Source: Rhizocola hellebori
Lineage (GTDB): Bacteria; Actinomycetota; Actinomycetes; Mycobacteriales; Micromonosporaceae
Assembly: GCF_016862955.1 (NCBI RefSeq)
Contig: NZ_BONY01000005.1
Location: forward strand, 62,001-126,000
DNA: 64,000 nt
Direction: 5' to 3'
Positions 1 to 7,289 of this stretch are shown one piece after another. Made by a program: the position numbers and the translations under genes. Below the pieces are notes generated by a model, which made no database searches, was not told the DNA's origin, and was given only the letters and a program-made list of their open reading frames with translations. The stretch's first letter is position 1, and the number at the start of each line of letters is the position of its first letter.

Positions 1-225
1 GGTCTCGTCGTCGCCGAAAGCCGCGATCAGCTCCGTGCTGATGAGCATCTCCACAAACGGGCCCATGAATGCGCGGTAGGCCGCCGCGCCCTCGATCCGT
101 CCCGCCGGCGCGTCGCAGACAATGTCGTCGGCGATGAAACCCATGGCCCGGTCCAGGTCCTTGCCGGTCCACGCGTCGTGATAAGCCAGCGCTGTCCGCA
201 GGGCCGCTTTGGTGCTGCCAGTCAT
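1..225 (-). CDS. SnoaL-like (NTF2-fold) protein, C-terminus beyond the window
   Basis: The 75 visible codons start at an ATG with GAGAGGA about six bases upstream and run off the left edge, so the C-terminal half is not seen. The protein opens with an amphipathic helix (ALRTALAYHDAW), followed by DLDRAMGFIADDIVCDAP and GRIEGAAAYRAFM. That pattern is typical of small SnoaL/limonene-epoxide-hydrolase-like proteins. It is divergent from an ECF sigma factor that itself ends in a SnoaL-like domain, and ECF genes of this kind often control an adjacent small enzyme. The substrate is unknown. Membership of the fold superfamily is likely; an enzymatic role is inference. Confidence 0.7.
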   Translation of the reverse strand, partial: MTGSTKAALRTALAYHDAWTGKDLDRAMGFIADDIVCDAPAGRIEGAAAYRAFMGPFVEMLISTELIAAFGDDET

Positions 226-307
226 CGTTGTTCCTCTCCTCGCACAAATGCCTCTACGTGTTGAGACACCGTCGTCGGCGGGAACGGAACGGTGGCACGA
301 TGTGATC

Positions 308-1306
308 ATGTCCGCCGACGCACTTGCCAGCGCCCGCACCGGAGACGAGGAGGCGTTTCGGCAGCTCACCGACCCTTACCGCGCCGAGCTGCAGCTGCAC
401 TGTTACCGCATGCTCGGCTCGCTCGCCGATGCCGAGGACATGCTGCAGGAGACGCTGCTGGCGGCCTGGCGTCACCTGGCCGGCTTTGAGGGCCGCGCGT
501 CAGTGCGGGCCTGGCTCTACCGCATCGCCACCAACCGGTGCCTCAACGCGTTGCGCGACAAGAAACGCCGCATCCCGCCGACGCCGGTGCCGCCGTTCTC
601 CCCGCCCGAGCCGACCAGCCATGCGGAGGCGGTCTGGCTCCAGCCCTACCCGGACGACCTGCTCAACGCGATTCCCGACGCCGGGCCGGGGCCGGAGACG
701 CGCTACCAGAGCCAGGAAGCGGTTCGGCTCGCTTTCGTCGCCGCGTTGCAGCTGCTGCCGCCGCGCCAGACCGCCACCCTGCTCCTGCGCGACGTGCTCG
801 GCTTCTCCGCGGCCGAAGTCGCGCAAATGCTCGCCACGACCGAGACCGCGGTCAAGGGCACCCTGCAACGGGCTCGCGCGACGCTTGACCAGAGGCGTGG
901 CGATGAGGTGGCGTTAGTTGTCCCCGATTCGGTGCAGGAGCGCGACCTCACCCGGCGTTTCGCCGAAGCGTTCACCACCGACGACATCGCCGGGATCGTC
1001 GCCATGCTCACCGATGACACCTGGCTGACCATGCCGCCGGCCCCCCACCAGTACCGGGGCGCGGACGCCATCGCCGGCTTCCTGCGCGCCAGCGCGGCCT
1101 GGCGGTCCGGCCGCCGGTTCCGGCTGCTACCCGTGCGCGCCAACACCCAGCCCGCTTTCGGCTGCTACCTGCCGCAGGCCGGCGAGTCGATCGCCTACCC
1201 GGCCGGGCTCATCGTGCTGACCCTTGGCGCAGACCGGATTCACGCCATCACCCGGTTCCTCGACGACGACCTGTTCGCCCGATTCGGGCTTGCACCGGCG
1301 ATCTGA
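308..1306 (+). CDS. ECF sigma-70 factor with C-terminal SnoaL-like domain (SigG/SigX5-like)
   Basis: A 332-residue RNA polymerase sigma factor. Region 2 lies at about residues 10-80 (HCYRMLGSLADAEDMLQET, then WLYRIATNRCLN). A linker with WLQPYPDDLL is characteristic of the long-tailed actinobacterial family resembling mycobacterial SigG. Region 4 is at about 150-205 (LPPRQTATLLLRDVLGF, ending in the AVKGTLQRAR recognition helix). A SnoaL/NTF2-like domain fills about 215-325; in related ECF groups such tails modulate activity in place of an anti-sigma factor. I chose ATG 308 because MSADALASARTGDEEAF is the normal beginning; an in-frame ATG at 209 would add unrelated residues. No anti-sigma gene is adjacent. 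Confidence 0.9.
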   Translation: MSADALASARTGDEEAFRQLTDPYRAELQLHCYRMLGSLADAEDMLQETLLAAWRHLAGFEGRASVRAWLYRIATNRCLNALRDKKRRIPPTPVPPFSPPEPTSHAEAVWLQPYPDDLLNAIPDAGPGPETRYQSQEAVRLAFVAALQLLPPRQTATLLLRDVLGFSAAEVAQMLATTETAVKGTLQRARATLDQRRGDEVALVVPDSVQERDLTRRFAEAFTTDDIAGIVAMLTDDTWLTMPPAPHQYRGADAIAGFLRASAAWRSGRRFRLLPVRANTQPAFGCYLPQAGESIAYPAGLIVLTLGADRIHAITRFLDDDLFARFGLAPAI

Positions 1307-1409
1307 GGGCGACATCGGCGACTGAGTCGCTTAGGGCATCGCGATTCATCTATGCCACCGGGTGCTTGCGGCAGACCATCGATGGATGCATTCGGCATTT
1401 GGAGGTCAC

Positions 1410-1922
1410 ATGCTAATTCCCCGCTTCCGGATCGGTGCGATCGTCATCCTCACCCTCACCGCGCTCGGCCTGGTGCTTCCAGCCGGCCCGGCCATGGCCG
1501 CGGCCGAACCCGCGGTCGTCGCGCACGCGGCCGATGGTCCGAAAAAGCTTGGCACAGTGAAACTCTCGGTCCCCACCAAGCAGACCGGCGATGCGTCGGT
1601 GAACGAGGACGTCCCCTGCTTCGCCGAGCTCACCGAGCCCTTCCTGGGACCGGGCCTGCAGGTCTACACGCACGTCAACGTGTTCTGCGCCCGGGCCATC
1701 TACATGATCTACGCCGAAGTCATCATCTTCTGGAACGGCAACCCTTATCTGCCTTCGTTCAACTCCGGGCAGCTGTTCGGCGGCGACAACCTCAACGTCG
1801 TCAGCTTCGGCGCACCGTGCAACAACGGTTCTATCTACCAGGCATTCGCCTACGTCGAGGTCTGGAACCCCGGTGGCGGCGACTCCGCCGAGATTGTCAG
1901 CGACACCTATCTCAGGTGCTGA
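1410..1922 (+). CDS. Small secreted protein of unknown function
   Basis: A 170-residue protein starting at an ATG four bases after a strong GGAGGT. It has a Sec-type signal peptide: a basic start (MLIPRFRIG), a hydrophobic core, and likely cleavage after GPAMA or AAA near residue 30. The mature part contains four cysteines (VPCFAE, VFCARA, APCNNG and the last residue), so two disulfides are possible. It is rich in aromatic and beta-type segments (YMIYAEVIIFWNG, YQAFAYVEVW), suggesting a compact extracellular beta fold. I recognise no family. A strong hairpin follows the stop codon, so it is probably transcribed alone. Confidence 0.75.
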   Translation: MLIPRFRIGAIVILTLTALGLVLPAGPAMAAAEPAVVAHAADGPKKLGTVKLSVPTKQTGDASVNEDVPCFAELTEPFLGPGLQVYTHVNVFCARAIYMIYAEVIIFWNGNPYLPSFNSGQLFGGDNLNVVSFGAPCNNGSIYQAFAYVEVWNPGGGDSAEIVSDTYLRC

Positions 1923-1929
1923 GCTGGCA

Positions 1930-1965
1930 GCCGCCCCGCCGCGATCGGACACGCGGCGGGGCGGC
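1930..1965 (+). terminator. Strong hairpin, probable terminator of the secreted-protein gene
   Basis: Perfect 14-bp inverted repeat: arms 1930-1943 and 1952-1965, built on GCCGCCCCGCCGCG, with an 8-base loop. It begins eight bases after the stop codon at 1922. There is no T-tract, as is common in actinomycetes. Confidence 0.75.
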
Positions 1966-1977
1966 ACACTGGAGCGC

Positions 1978-2067
1978 ATGGGCTCGGAACTGTTCCTGCT
2001 GCAGATGTCGGGGGTTCCGGGCTCCGGGAAGTCCACCATCGCCGGCTTGGATTCTGACAATGAATGA
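1978..2067 (+). pseudogene. Truncated P-loop kinase/ATPase N-terminus
   Basis: An ATG at 1978 opens a 29-codon frame containing LLQMSGVPGSGKSTIAG, the first strand and Walker A loop of small predicted kinases (AAA_33/zeta-like). In that family about 150 more residues follow. Here the homology stops right after the loop, at roughly 2048, and the frame ends at 2067, overlapping the start of the next gene. The join coincides with a change to visibly lower GC. I read this as a gene broken by insertion or deletion at about 2048; the missing rest is not in the window. The alternative, a genuine micropeptide, seems unlikely. Confidence 0.55.
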
Positions 2068-2638
2068 TCGCCTGCCTGAGTTCTTCCCAAAGTTCAAGAA
2101 GCTTCATGGCGTTTATGTGATGCGACGGACCTACGAGGCGACCTGCGCGTTCTTGGACGGGTATGAGGTGGGCTGCGGTCATCGTGTTCTCAAAGAGTTT
2201 CACAGCTGGCTTGTTCCGCGTGGGAAAGGGCGACCGGAGTTGTACTGGCCACAGCTCGTCCTGTGCGAGGTGTATCCAGACAATGCACTGCCGGACATCC
2301 GGTATTTCACCCCTGAGCAGGACGAGCAGGCAGTGGCGGTGCTGTTCAATTTGCTCGAGGAATTCTTCGAAGCAGGTGAACAACACGGATCCAAAGTGGA
2401 TCAGCGCTTTCGGATCAAGCTACAGACCGACGAGCGCAATGCGTGCACCATGATGTTCGAGCCGATGGGCGTGACCTATGACCTCGGTCCCGACGAGAAC
2501 ATGTACGCGGAAGCGCAGTCCATGGAAAAGCAGGAGATGGAAATCGTTGTATGGCCCGGCGGGATTTCCGTCTGGCCGCCAGGCCCTGTCAAGACCTTCG
2601 ACGCGGCCGGCAACGAGCTCGATGAGCTGAACTACTAG
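2060..2638 (+). CDS. Hypothetical protein in a lower-GC patch
   Basis: A 192-residue soluble protein beginning MNDRLPEFFPKFKKLHG at ATG 2060, with no clear ribosome site. It has no signal peptide or membrane segment and many aromatic and acidic residues, and it ends with a run rich in Gly, Pro and Asp (VWPPGPVKTF, NELDELNY). The composition resembles small immunity-type or orphan accessory proteins, but I recognise no family and assign no function. Codon use is less GC-biased than in neighbouring genes, suggesting recent acquisition. The frame stays open far upstream (from 1352), but that part is only a shadow of the secreted-protein gene. Confidence 0.6.
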   Translation: MNDRLPEFFPKFKKLHGVYVMRRTYEATCAFLDGYEVGCGHRVLKEFHSWLVPRGKGRPELYWPQLVLCEVYPDNALPDIRYFTPEQDEQAVAVLFNLLEEFFEAGEQHGSKVDQRFRIKLQTDERNACTMMFEPMGVTYDLGPDENMYAEAQSMEKQEMEIVVWPGGISVWPPGPVKTFDAAGNELDELNY

Positions 2639-2646
2639 AACCGGCG

Positions 2647-2695
2647 GCTGCCGAGGTCTGAGAGGCGTGCTCAATGCCCGCTAGGCCTCGGCAGC
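2647..2695 (+). terminator. Inverted repeat after the hypothetical gene
   Basis: GCTGCCGAGG (2647-2656) pairs perfectly with CCTCGGCAGC (2686-2695) across a 29-base loop that can fold further. It starts nine bases after the stop at 2638. A terminator is the simplest reading, but the long loop makes it weaker than the other hairpins here. Confidence 0.45.
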
Positions 2696-2774
2696 TTCGA
2701 GCCCGCTTCGGCACCGGATCGGGCCTCTCCATGGATTCGACCCGGCCAAGTCGTCACGCTATTCAACGCGGAGT

Positions 2775-3140
2775 GTGAGAGTGGGTTCGTCCTTGTTTCC
2801 GGCGAAGCGCGCGGATGGCAGTTTTTCCGTAGCCATCCGATATTCGGTGCAGCGCAGCGACGGTGTGCAGACGGCACAGGATCGGCTTCGCGTGTGGACC
2901 GAACACAAGGCAACGCATGTTGACATGGATCGCGAGTTCGTTCGCGCGCCGTTCGTGGATGCCCCGGATCCGTCCACAATGCAAGTCATCTTCGACTGCC
3001 GCCCGTCTGCGGTCCTCTGGAAAGGTCTCATGATCGAAGTGGTGAACCAGCTGGATTCGGCCGAAGGAATTCGGCGGATCGGCTTCTGGGATCTGATAAC
3101 AAATCTCGCGCATCCCGCATCGACGGTGGGAGCTGTTTAG
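2775..3140 (+). CDS. Small hypothetical protein
   Basis: A 121-codon frame that could start at GTG 2775 or, better spaced from GGAG at 2770, at GTG 2781. The product is soluble, with alternating polar/hydrophobic stretches (SFSVAIRYSVQ, STMQVIFDCRPS, GLMIEVVNQLDSAEGIRRIGFWDL), and has no signal peptide. No family is recognised. Its stop overlaps by four bases the stop of the convergent HxlR gene. Together with the preceding gene it forms the lower-GC patch. It could be an immunity or orphan protein, but this is a guess. Confidence 0.5.
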   Translation: MRVGSSLFPAKRADGSFSVAIRYSVQRSDGVQTAQDRLRVWTEHKATHVDMDREFVRAPFVDAPDPSTMQVIFDCRPSAVLWKGLMIEVVNQLDSAEGIRRIGFWDLITNLAHPASTVGAV

Positions 3141-3607
3141 GACGGAAGCTCTGGCGTTGGCAGGCCTGGGCCGGGGAGGACGGCCAGCTCCGCGGGGCTG
3201 ATCGGCTCGTGGCAGGTCTCGCAGACCAGGGCCGCGTGGAGTGTTCCGCCGCAGGTGCTGTGACGGGTGAGCCGTGGCGGGCCGGCCTGGTTGGCGTAAT
3301 GCTTGTCGCCCCAATGCATCAGGCCGATGATGGGCACGGCCAGTTCGTAGCCCATCGGGGTGAGCTGGTATTCGTAGCGCACCGGGCGTTCCTGATAGGG
3401 GACCCGCTGCAGCACCTCGGCCGTCACCAGGCGGCTGAGGCGATCGGTGAGGATGTTGCGGGCCACGCCCAGGCTGCGCTGAAAGTCGTCAAATCGGCGC
3501 AGCCCAAGCAATGCGTCCCGCACGACGAGCAGGGTCCATCTTTCGCCCAGCACCTCGAGGCTGCGGGCGATCGAGCAAACCTGATCATCGTAGGAGCGTC
3601 CGAGCAT
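3137..3607 (-). CDS. HxlR-family winged-helix transcriptional regulator
   Basis: A 156-residue regulator. The N-terminal two thirds carry the HxlR pattern: CSIARSLEVLGERWTLLVVRD, then LRRFDDFQRSLGVARNIL, TDRLSRLV and YELTPMGYEL-like features (here YEYQLTPMGYELAVPI). The C-terminal extension has cysteines (STCGG and CETCHEPIS), a CxxC pattern seen in several actinobacterial HxlR proteins that may bind metal or respond to redox stress. The start codon lies one base after the stop of the upstream hydrolase gene, so the two are translationally linked. It probably autoregulates through the GTTGCGT-type palindromes upstream of the hydrolase. Confidence 0.9.
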   Translation of the reverse strand: MLGRSYDDQVCSIARSLEVLGERWTLLVVRDALLGLRRFDDFQRSLGVARNILTDRLSRLVTAEVLQRVPYQERPVRYEYQLTPMGYELAVPIIGLMHWGDKHYANQAGPPRLTRHSTCGGTLHAALVCETCHEPISPAELAVLPGPGLPTPELPS

Positions 3608-3608
3608 G

Positions 3609-4478
3609 TCAGTTACCGTATCCGGAGGCGAGTAGGAGGTCAGCCACCCGTCGCGGTTCGTCGACCTGGACGTAGTGTCCGGCGTCGGGCAGCAGGTGCA
3701 GGTCGCTGTTCGGGAACAGCTCGGCGAAGCGGCGGGCCACCCGTGGGGTGAGGTACCGATCCTTGGCGCCGAAGACAATCCGCACCGGTGGCGTGAAGTT
3801 GCGCAGCAGACCGACCCGCCGGGTGCCCCGGATGACCGTGCCGATGAGGTCTTCGTTGAGTCGCCAGAACGCTGGGCGGGCCGCGTCGAACTGTTCGTAA
3901 AGTTCGGCGACGAATGGCCCGCGGATGGCGGGATCCTGAATGAACTTGCCGACCTGCCACGTGAACATGCGCCGGTCGAGGCCAGGCCACCGCCGTGCCG
4001 CGGCGCGGGCCGCGTTGCGCAGCAGCGGCGTGGAGTAGAGGGCGATCGCGGGCGGGCGTTTGAGCCCCGCGGTGCGGTTGTAGTAGGTGTTGAGCAGAAC
4101 CAGCCGCTGCACCCGGCCGGGATTAGCCAGCGCCCACTCGATGGCCGGCGGCCCGGAGGCGTCGTGGGCCACCAGAATGACTTTCTGGGTACCCCATAGG
4201 GCTGAGACGGCATCGATTACGGCGGCGACATCGCCGATCTGATTCGTTGCGGTGTAAGGATATCCGGCTGGCTTGTCGGAACGGCCCCAGCCCAGAAAGT
4301 CGAAGCGCACCACGGGTGCGCGCCCCACGAGATGGGGCAGGAGGTGGTCGTAGAGGTGAAGGTTGTCCGGGAAGCCGTGCATAAGCACGACCGGGGCCCC
4401 TGGCCCGGGCACAAGCTCGGCGTGGATTCGGTGGGGGCCTCTCGTCACGTTGATCGCTTCCGCACTCAGTAGCGTCAT
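3609..4478 (-). CDS. Alpha/beta hydrolase, epoxide hydrolase/haloalkane dehalogenase type
   Basis: A 289-residue alpha/beta hydrolase. The oxyanion-hole motif HGFPD is at residue 34. The nucleophile elbow VAHDASGP places Asp106 as nucleophile, which points to the epoxide-hydrolase/dehalogenase branch rather than a serine esterase. A cap domain spans about 125-215. The acid region is GAKDRYLTP and the catalytic histidine lies in DAGHYVQ near residue 270. It is cytoplasmic with no signal peptide. It is the first gene of a two-gene operon with the HxlR regulator, so it probably detoxifies a small electrophile sensed by that regulator (inference). The substrate cannot be read from the sequence. 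Confidence 0.88.
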   Translation of the reverse strand: MTLLSAEAINVTRGPHRIHAELVPGPGAPVVLMHGFPDNLHLYDHLLPHLVGRAPVVRFDFLGWGRSDKPAGYPYTATNQIGDVAAVIDAVSALWGTQKVILVAHDASGPPAIEWALANPGRVQRLVLLNTYYNRTAGLKRPPAIALYSTPLLRNAARAAARRWPGLDRRMFTWQVGKFIQDPAIRGPFVAELYEQFDAARPAFWRLNEDLIGTVIRGTRRVGLLRNFTPPVRIVFGAKDRYLTPRVARRFAELFPNSDLHLLPDAGHYVQVDEPRRVADLLLASGYGN

Positions 4479-4515
4479 GCAACGAACCTACCTCGAGTTA
4501 GTTGCGTGACGCAAC
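4469..4515. promoter_or_regulatory. Two probable HxlR operators upstream of the hydrolase-hxlR operon
   Basis: GTTGCGTGACGCAAC at 4501-4515 is a perfect 7+1+7 inverted repeat. A second copy matching 12 of 15 bases lies at 4469-4483 and covers the hydrolase start codon. Paired palindromes of this size in front of an operon encoding an HxlR protein are the expected layout for autorepression. Confidence 0.6.
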
Positions 4516-4546
4516 GCAGTGCTGCTACCGCGAGTCCCGTACTACC

Positions 4547-4575
4547 TTGACAGCCACAGTACTGCGAGATACGGT
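4547..4575 (+). promoter_or_regulatory. Housekeeping-type promoter of the padR operon
   Basis: TTGACA (4547-4552), a 17-base spacer and TACGGT (4570-4575) fit the principal sigma factor well. The predicted start is near 4582, just before GGAGG and the ATG at 4595. The imperfect repeat TACTG...CGGTA (4560-4576) overlaps the -10 and is a candidate site for autoregulation by the PadR product. Confidence 0.6.
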
Positions 4576-4594
4576 ACAGCTCGGAGGTGGGGAT

Positions 4595-4924
4595 ATGGGC
4601 ACGAGCAAGGTCACGTCGGATCTGTTACGTGGGAATACCGACACGATGATCTTGCGGCTGCTGGCGGAGGCGGACCGCTACGGCTACGAGATAGTCAAGT
4701 TGATCGCCGAGCGATCACAAGGCGAGTACGAGCTGAAGGAAGCCACGATGTACTCCAGCGTGCGACGCCTGGAGACCGATGGCGACATCACGTGGTACTG
4801 GGGCGACGAGTCCCAGGGTGGGCGGCGCAAGTACTTCCGGATAACGGAAAAAGGCAGAGCGACCTACGCGCGCAACAAAACCAACTGGGAGTACGCGAAG
4901 CGCGTGCTGGACACCTTGCTGTAA
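4595..4924 (+). CDS. PadR-family transcriptional regulator
   Basis: A 109-residue PadR protein of the short type (PadR-s1/LstR-like). It has the winged helix LLRGNTDTMILRLLAEADRYGYEIVKLI, the wing segment LKEATMYSSVRRLETDGDI and the tail GGRRKYFRITEKGR. GGAGGTGGGG lies just before the ATG, and longer upstream readings lack a family match. It is followed 14 bases later by a gene with a HAAS-type N-terminus. PadR next to a HAAS/DUF1700-type protein is a common pairing in Gram-positive bacteria, in which PadR represses the pair. Confidence 0.92.
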   Translation: MGTSKVTSDLLRGNTDTMILRLLAEADRYGYEIVKLIAERSQGEYELKEATMYSSVRRLETDGDITWYWGDESQGGRRKYFRITEKGRATYARNKTNWEYAKRVLDTLL

Positions 4925-4938
4925 GGGGACAACAAACT

Positions 4939-5799
4939 ATGAGCGACAAACTTAACGAGTACGTTGACGGCGTCTTCGCCCCCTACGAGGGCACGAAGAG
5001 TGTCGGCGAGCTGAAGGCGGACCTGCTTGCGGACTTGCAGGAACGGTTCCGTGAGCTGCGTGCCGAGGGCAAGGACGAGGCGACGGCCTTCGACCTGACC
5101 GTCGAGAGCATCGGCGACATCGAGGAAACGGTGCAGGAGGTGTCCAACCTCTCCCGCGTTCTTGAGCGGCAGGTCGTAACGCGATTCGACTCGAGCGCCC
5201 TGCAGGGAACCGACTTCGCGGGAGTCACCGCGCGGCAAGGAAGGTTCGGCACGAGCGCGTTGCGCGGCTCCAACTTCGCCAACGCAGACCTGTCCGGAAG
5301 CAAGTTCAAAAGCAGCGATCTGGGCCAGACGAATTTCGACGGCGCCGATCTGACCGATGCCGTTCTGACCACGGCAGAGCTGTCGGGGGCCAGCTTTCGC
5401 CGGACCCGCTTGGTGCGCACCGACTTCAGCATGTCCGGGCTCACCGATGTCCGGTTCAGTGACACCGCCCTGACCGACGTCCTGTTCCGCAAGACTGATC
5501 TCAAGCGCACCGTGTTTGAGCGCTGCACCTTCACCGGCGTGGACTTCACCTACTCGGATCTGCGTGGCCTCAACTTCGACAAGGCGGTCTTCACCAGTGT
5601 GAAATTCGACCGGTCTGGGCTCGAAGGCATCTCCATGCGGGGCGCGATCCTGCGCGACTGTTCCTTCCGTGGGGGTTGGAGCAAGAAGTACTACAAAGCC
5701 CTGGCCACCGTGAACTTCGAGGGGGCGCGGATGGACAAGCTGACCTACGCCGCGCTCAAGGGTTTCGGCGTCGAGCCGTCCAACGTGACTGTCGAATAA
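4939..5799 (+). CDS. HAAS-type N-terminal domain plus pentapeptide-repeat protein
   Basis: A 286-residue protein. Residues 1-75 (LNEYVDGVFAPYEG, ELKADLLADLQERFRELRAEG, AFDLTVESIGDIEE) match the helical HAAS/DUF1700-like segment that normally precedes a membrane protein and pairs with PadR. Instead of membrane helices, about residues 85-280 are pentapeptide repeats of the A(D/N)Lxx type: ALQGTDFAGV, LRGSNFANADLSGSKF, LGQTNFDGADLTDAVL, and so on. These should form a right-handed quadrilateral beta-helix. Pentapeptide proteins can mimic DNA or bind partners; no specific role is evident. It is co-transcribed with padR, and a strong hairpin follows. Confidence 0.85.
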   Translation: MSDKLNEYVDGVFAPYEGTKSVGELKADLLADLQERFRELRAEGKDEATAFDLTVESIGDIEETVQEVSNLSRVLERQVVTRFDSSALQGTDFAGVTARQGRFGTSALRGSNFANADLSGSKFKSSDLGQTNFDGADLTDAVLTTAELSGASFRRTRLVRTDFSMSGLTDVRFSDTALTDVLFRKTDLKRTVFERCTFTGVDFTYSDLRGLNFDKAVFTSVKFDRSGLEGISMRGAILRDCSFRGGWSKKYYKALATVNFEGARMDKLTYAALKGFGVEPSNVTVE

Positions 5800-5815
5800 A
5801 AGAACCAGGCCATGC

Positions 5816-5855
5816 AGCGGTCTCCGGCGGCGCAGAAACGCCACCGGAGACCGCT
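5816..5855. terminator. Hairpin between convergent genes
   Basis: AGCGGTCTCCGG (5816-5827) and CCGGAGACCGCT (5844-5855) form a 12-bp stem around a 16-base loop. It lies between the stop of the pentapeptide gene (5799) and the stop of the opposite secreted-protein gene (5891), so it could end transcription from both sides. Confidence 0.7.
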
Positions 5856-5890
5856 TGTCGGCTATCGAGCTATGGTTTTGGCCGAGGTCC

Positions 5891-6262
5891 TCAGCACCGG
5901 ACGTGGGCTCCCTGTCCGACTAGGAGCGTGTCCTTGGACCATCCTTCGACGCCGTTGGTGAAGTCGAACAGATGCGTCCAGCTCCCTTGTCCGACCCCTG
6001 CGTTCTGCCAGCAGTCCACCTGCACCCAGTGGCTGGGCTGGCCGAACTGTCCCGGCACCGCCGCCGGACAGGTGGTGCTGGGGCCGGTCCGGATGTTGAT
6101 GTTCGTCCCGGCGAAGAAGTTGCCTTCGCGCCCGTCCTTGATGCTCCAGTTGTTGTCCGGACACGACAGGGCCGCGAACGCCGGGCTGCCGGTGGGAAGT
6201 ACCACCGCCATGGTGGCCGCCGCAGCGAGTCCAGCCGCTGTCAGTGCTGCTCTGATCCGCAT
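5891..6262 (-). CDS. Small secreted SH3-like protein
   Basis: A 123-residue exported protein. The signal peptide is MRIRAALTAAGLAAAATMAV..., with probable cleavage after SPAFA near residue 30. The mature domain has four cysteines (LSCPDNNW, TTCPAA, VDCWQN, final VRC) and the stretch NINIRTGPSTTCP, which is the beginning of a bacterial SH3 repeat, followed by HWVQVDCW and WSKDTLLVG. This matches the many small extracellular SH3-like proteins of actinomycetes, whose targets are unknown. GGAGG sits before the ATG, which was chosen because the signal peptide begins there. Confidence 0.8.
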   Translation of the reverse strand: MRIRAALTAAGLAAAATMAVVLPTGSPAFAALSCPDNNWSIKDGREGNFFAGTNINIRTGPSTTCPAAVPGQFGQPSHWVQVDCWQNAGVGQGSWTHLFDFTNGVEGWSKDTLLVGQGAHVRC

Positions 6263-6496
6263 TATTTCCTCCCGTGATACTGCGGAAAATTGCCTTGCAC
6301 ACAGGCTCGTGCGAGCGGATGGCGCTGGGCTGGCGCGGCGCTGGCGTCGCTTTTGGCCGCTCCTGGATGGCCGATGATGCCAATCTCGTTGTATGTCAGC
6401 TTCCCGAAACTGCATTGACCCTGTGTGGCGGTCAGGGAATGCTGGCATTTGACCGAAATGATCGACACATCTCGATCAACAAAGGGTTGTGTGGCC

Positions 6497-7279
6497 ATGG
6501 GGGAATTTGAATATCGGGTTCTAGGGCCCGTGGAAGTCCTGGGGAGAAGGGGGAAAGTTTCGATCAAAGCTTCGCGGCAGCGGGCCGTCCTGGCCTCGCT
6601 TCTGCTCGAGGCCAACCGGGTGGTCTCGATAGACCGGCTGATCAGGCAACTCTGGGGGGATGCCCCGCCGGCGCGCGCGAGGAACACCGTTCAGTCACTC
6701 GTTCTGCGGCTGCGCAAGGCGTTCGCCGCAGCTCATCCCTGCCAGCCCAACGATGTCCTGGTGACCAAGCAGCCTGGCTACCTGCTCCAGGTTGGAGCGG
6801 GACAGCTCGATCTGGCCAGCTTCGACCAACTCGCCGCAGAGGGACGGGCCGCGCTGCTGGACGGAAAACCCGAGCGGGCCGCTGACTCGCTCGGCAGGGC
6901 ACTGGCGCTGTGGCGCGGTGATCCTCTATCCGACGCGGCCGGCGTCGGGCTTCAGGAGGTCGACGTGCCACGCCTGCGGGAGCGGCGATTGCAGGCCATC
7001 GAGGATCGCATCGAAGTAGATCTGATGATGGAGCGGTACCCCGAGGTGATCATTGAGGTACCCGCCCTGATCGCCGAGCATCCGCTCCGTGAGCGGCTAT
7101 ACGGGCAGCTCATGCTGGCGCTGTATAGGGCAAATCGGCAAGCCGAGGCGCTGGAGGTGTTCCAGACGCTGCGCCGCCAGCTGATCGACGAACTTGCGGT
7201 CGAGCCCACCTCGGCGGTGCAACGGTTGCACCTGCAGATGCTGTCGCACGACCCATCGCTCGAGGTCGTCTCCCGGTGA
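6497..7279 (+). CDS. SARP-family regulator (short form: OmpR-type DNA-binding domain + BTAD)
   Basis: A 260-residue SARP activator. The N-terminal winged helix runs from EYRVLGPVEVLG through IKASRQRAVLASLLLEANRVVSIDRLIR and NTVQSLVLRLRKAF. The bacterial transcriptional activation domain (BTAD) covers about residues 105-250 (DLASFDQLAAEGRAALL, ALALWRGDPLSD, IEVDLMMERYPEVI, EHPLRERLYGQLMLALYRANRQ). It lacks an ATPase domain, like ActII-ORF4 or DnrI. Such proteins bind direct heptamer repeats and activate secondary-metabolite or exporter genes. A second, large SARP follows after 104 bases containing two hairpins. No biosynthetic enzymes are adjacent, so its target is not obvious. Confidence 0.92.
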   Translation: MGEFEYRVLGPVEVLGRRGKVSIKASRQRAVLASLLLEANRVVSIDRLIRQLWGDAPPARARNTVQSLVLRLRKAFAAAHPCQPNDVLVTKQPGYLLQVGAGQLDLASFDQLAAEGRAALLDGKPERAADSLGRALALWRGDPLSDAAGVGLQEVDVPRLRERRLQAIEDRIEVDLMMERYPEVIIEVPALIAEHPLRERLYGQLMLALYRANRQAEALEVFQTLRRQLIDELAVEPTSAVQRLHLQMLSHDPSLEVVSR

Positions 7280-7289
7280 TCCGAGCCGG

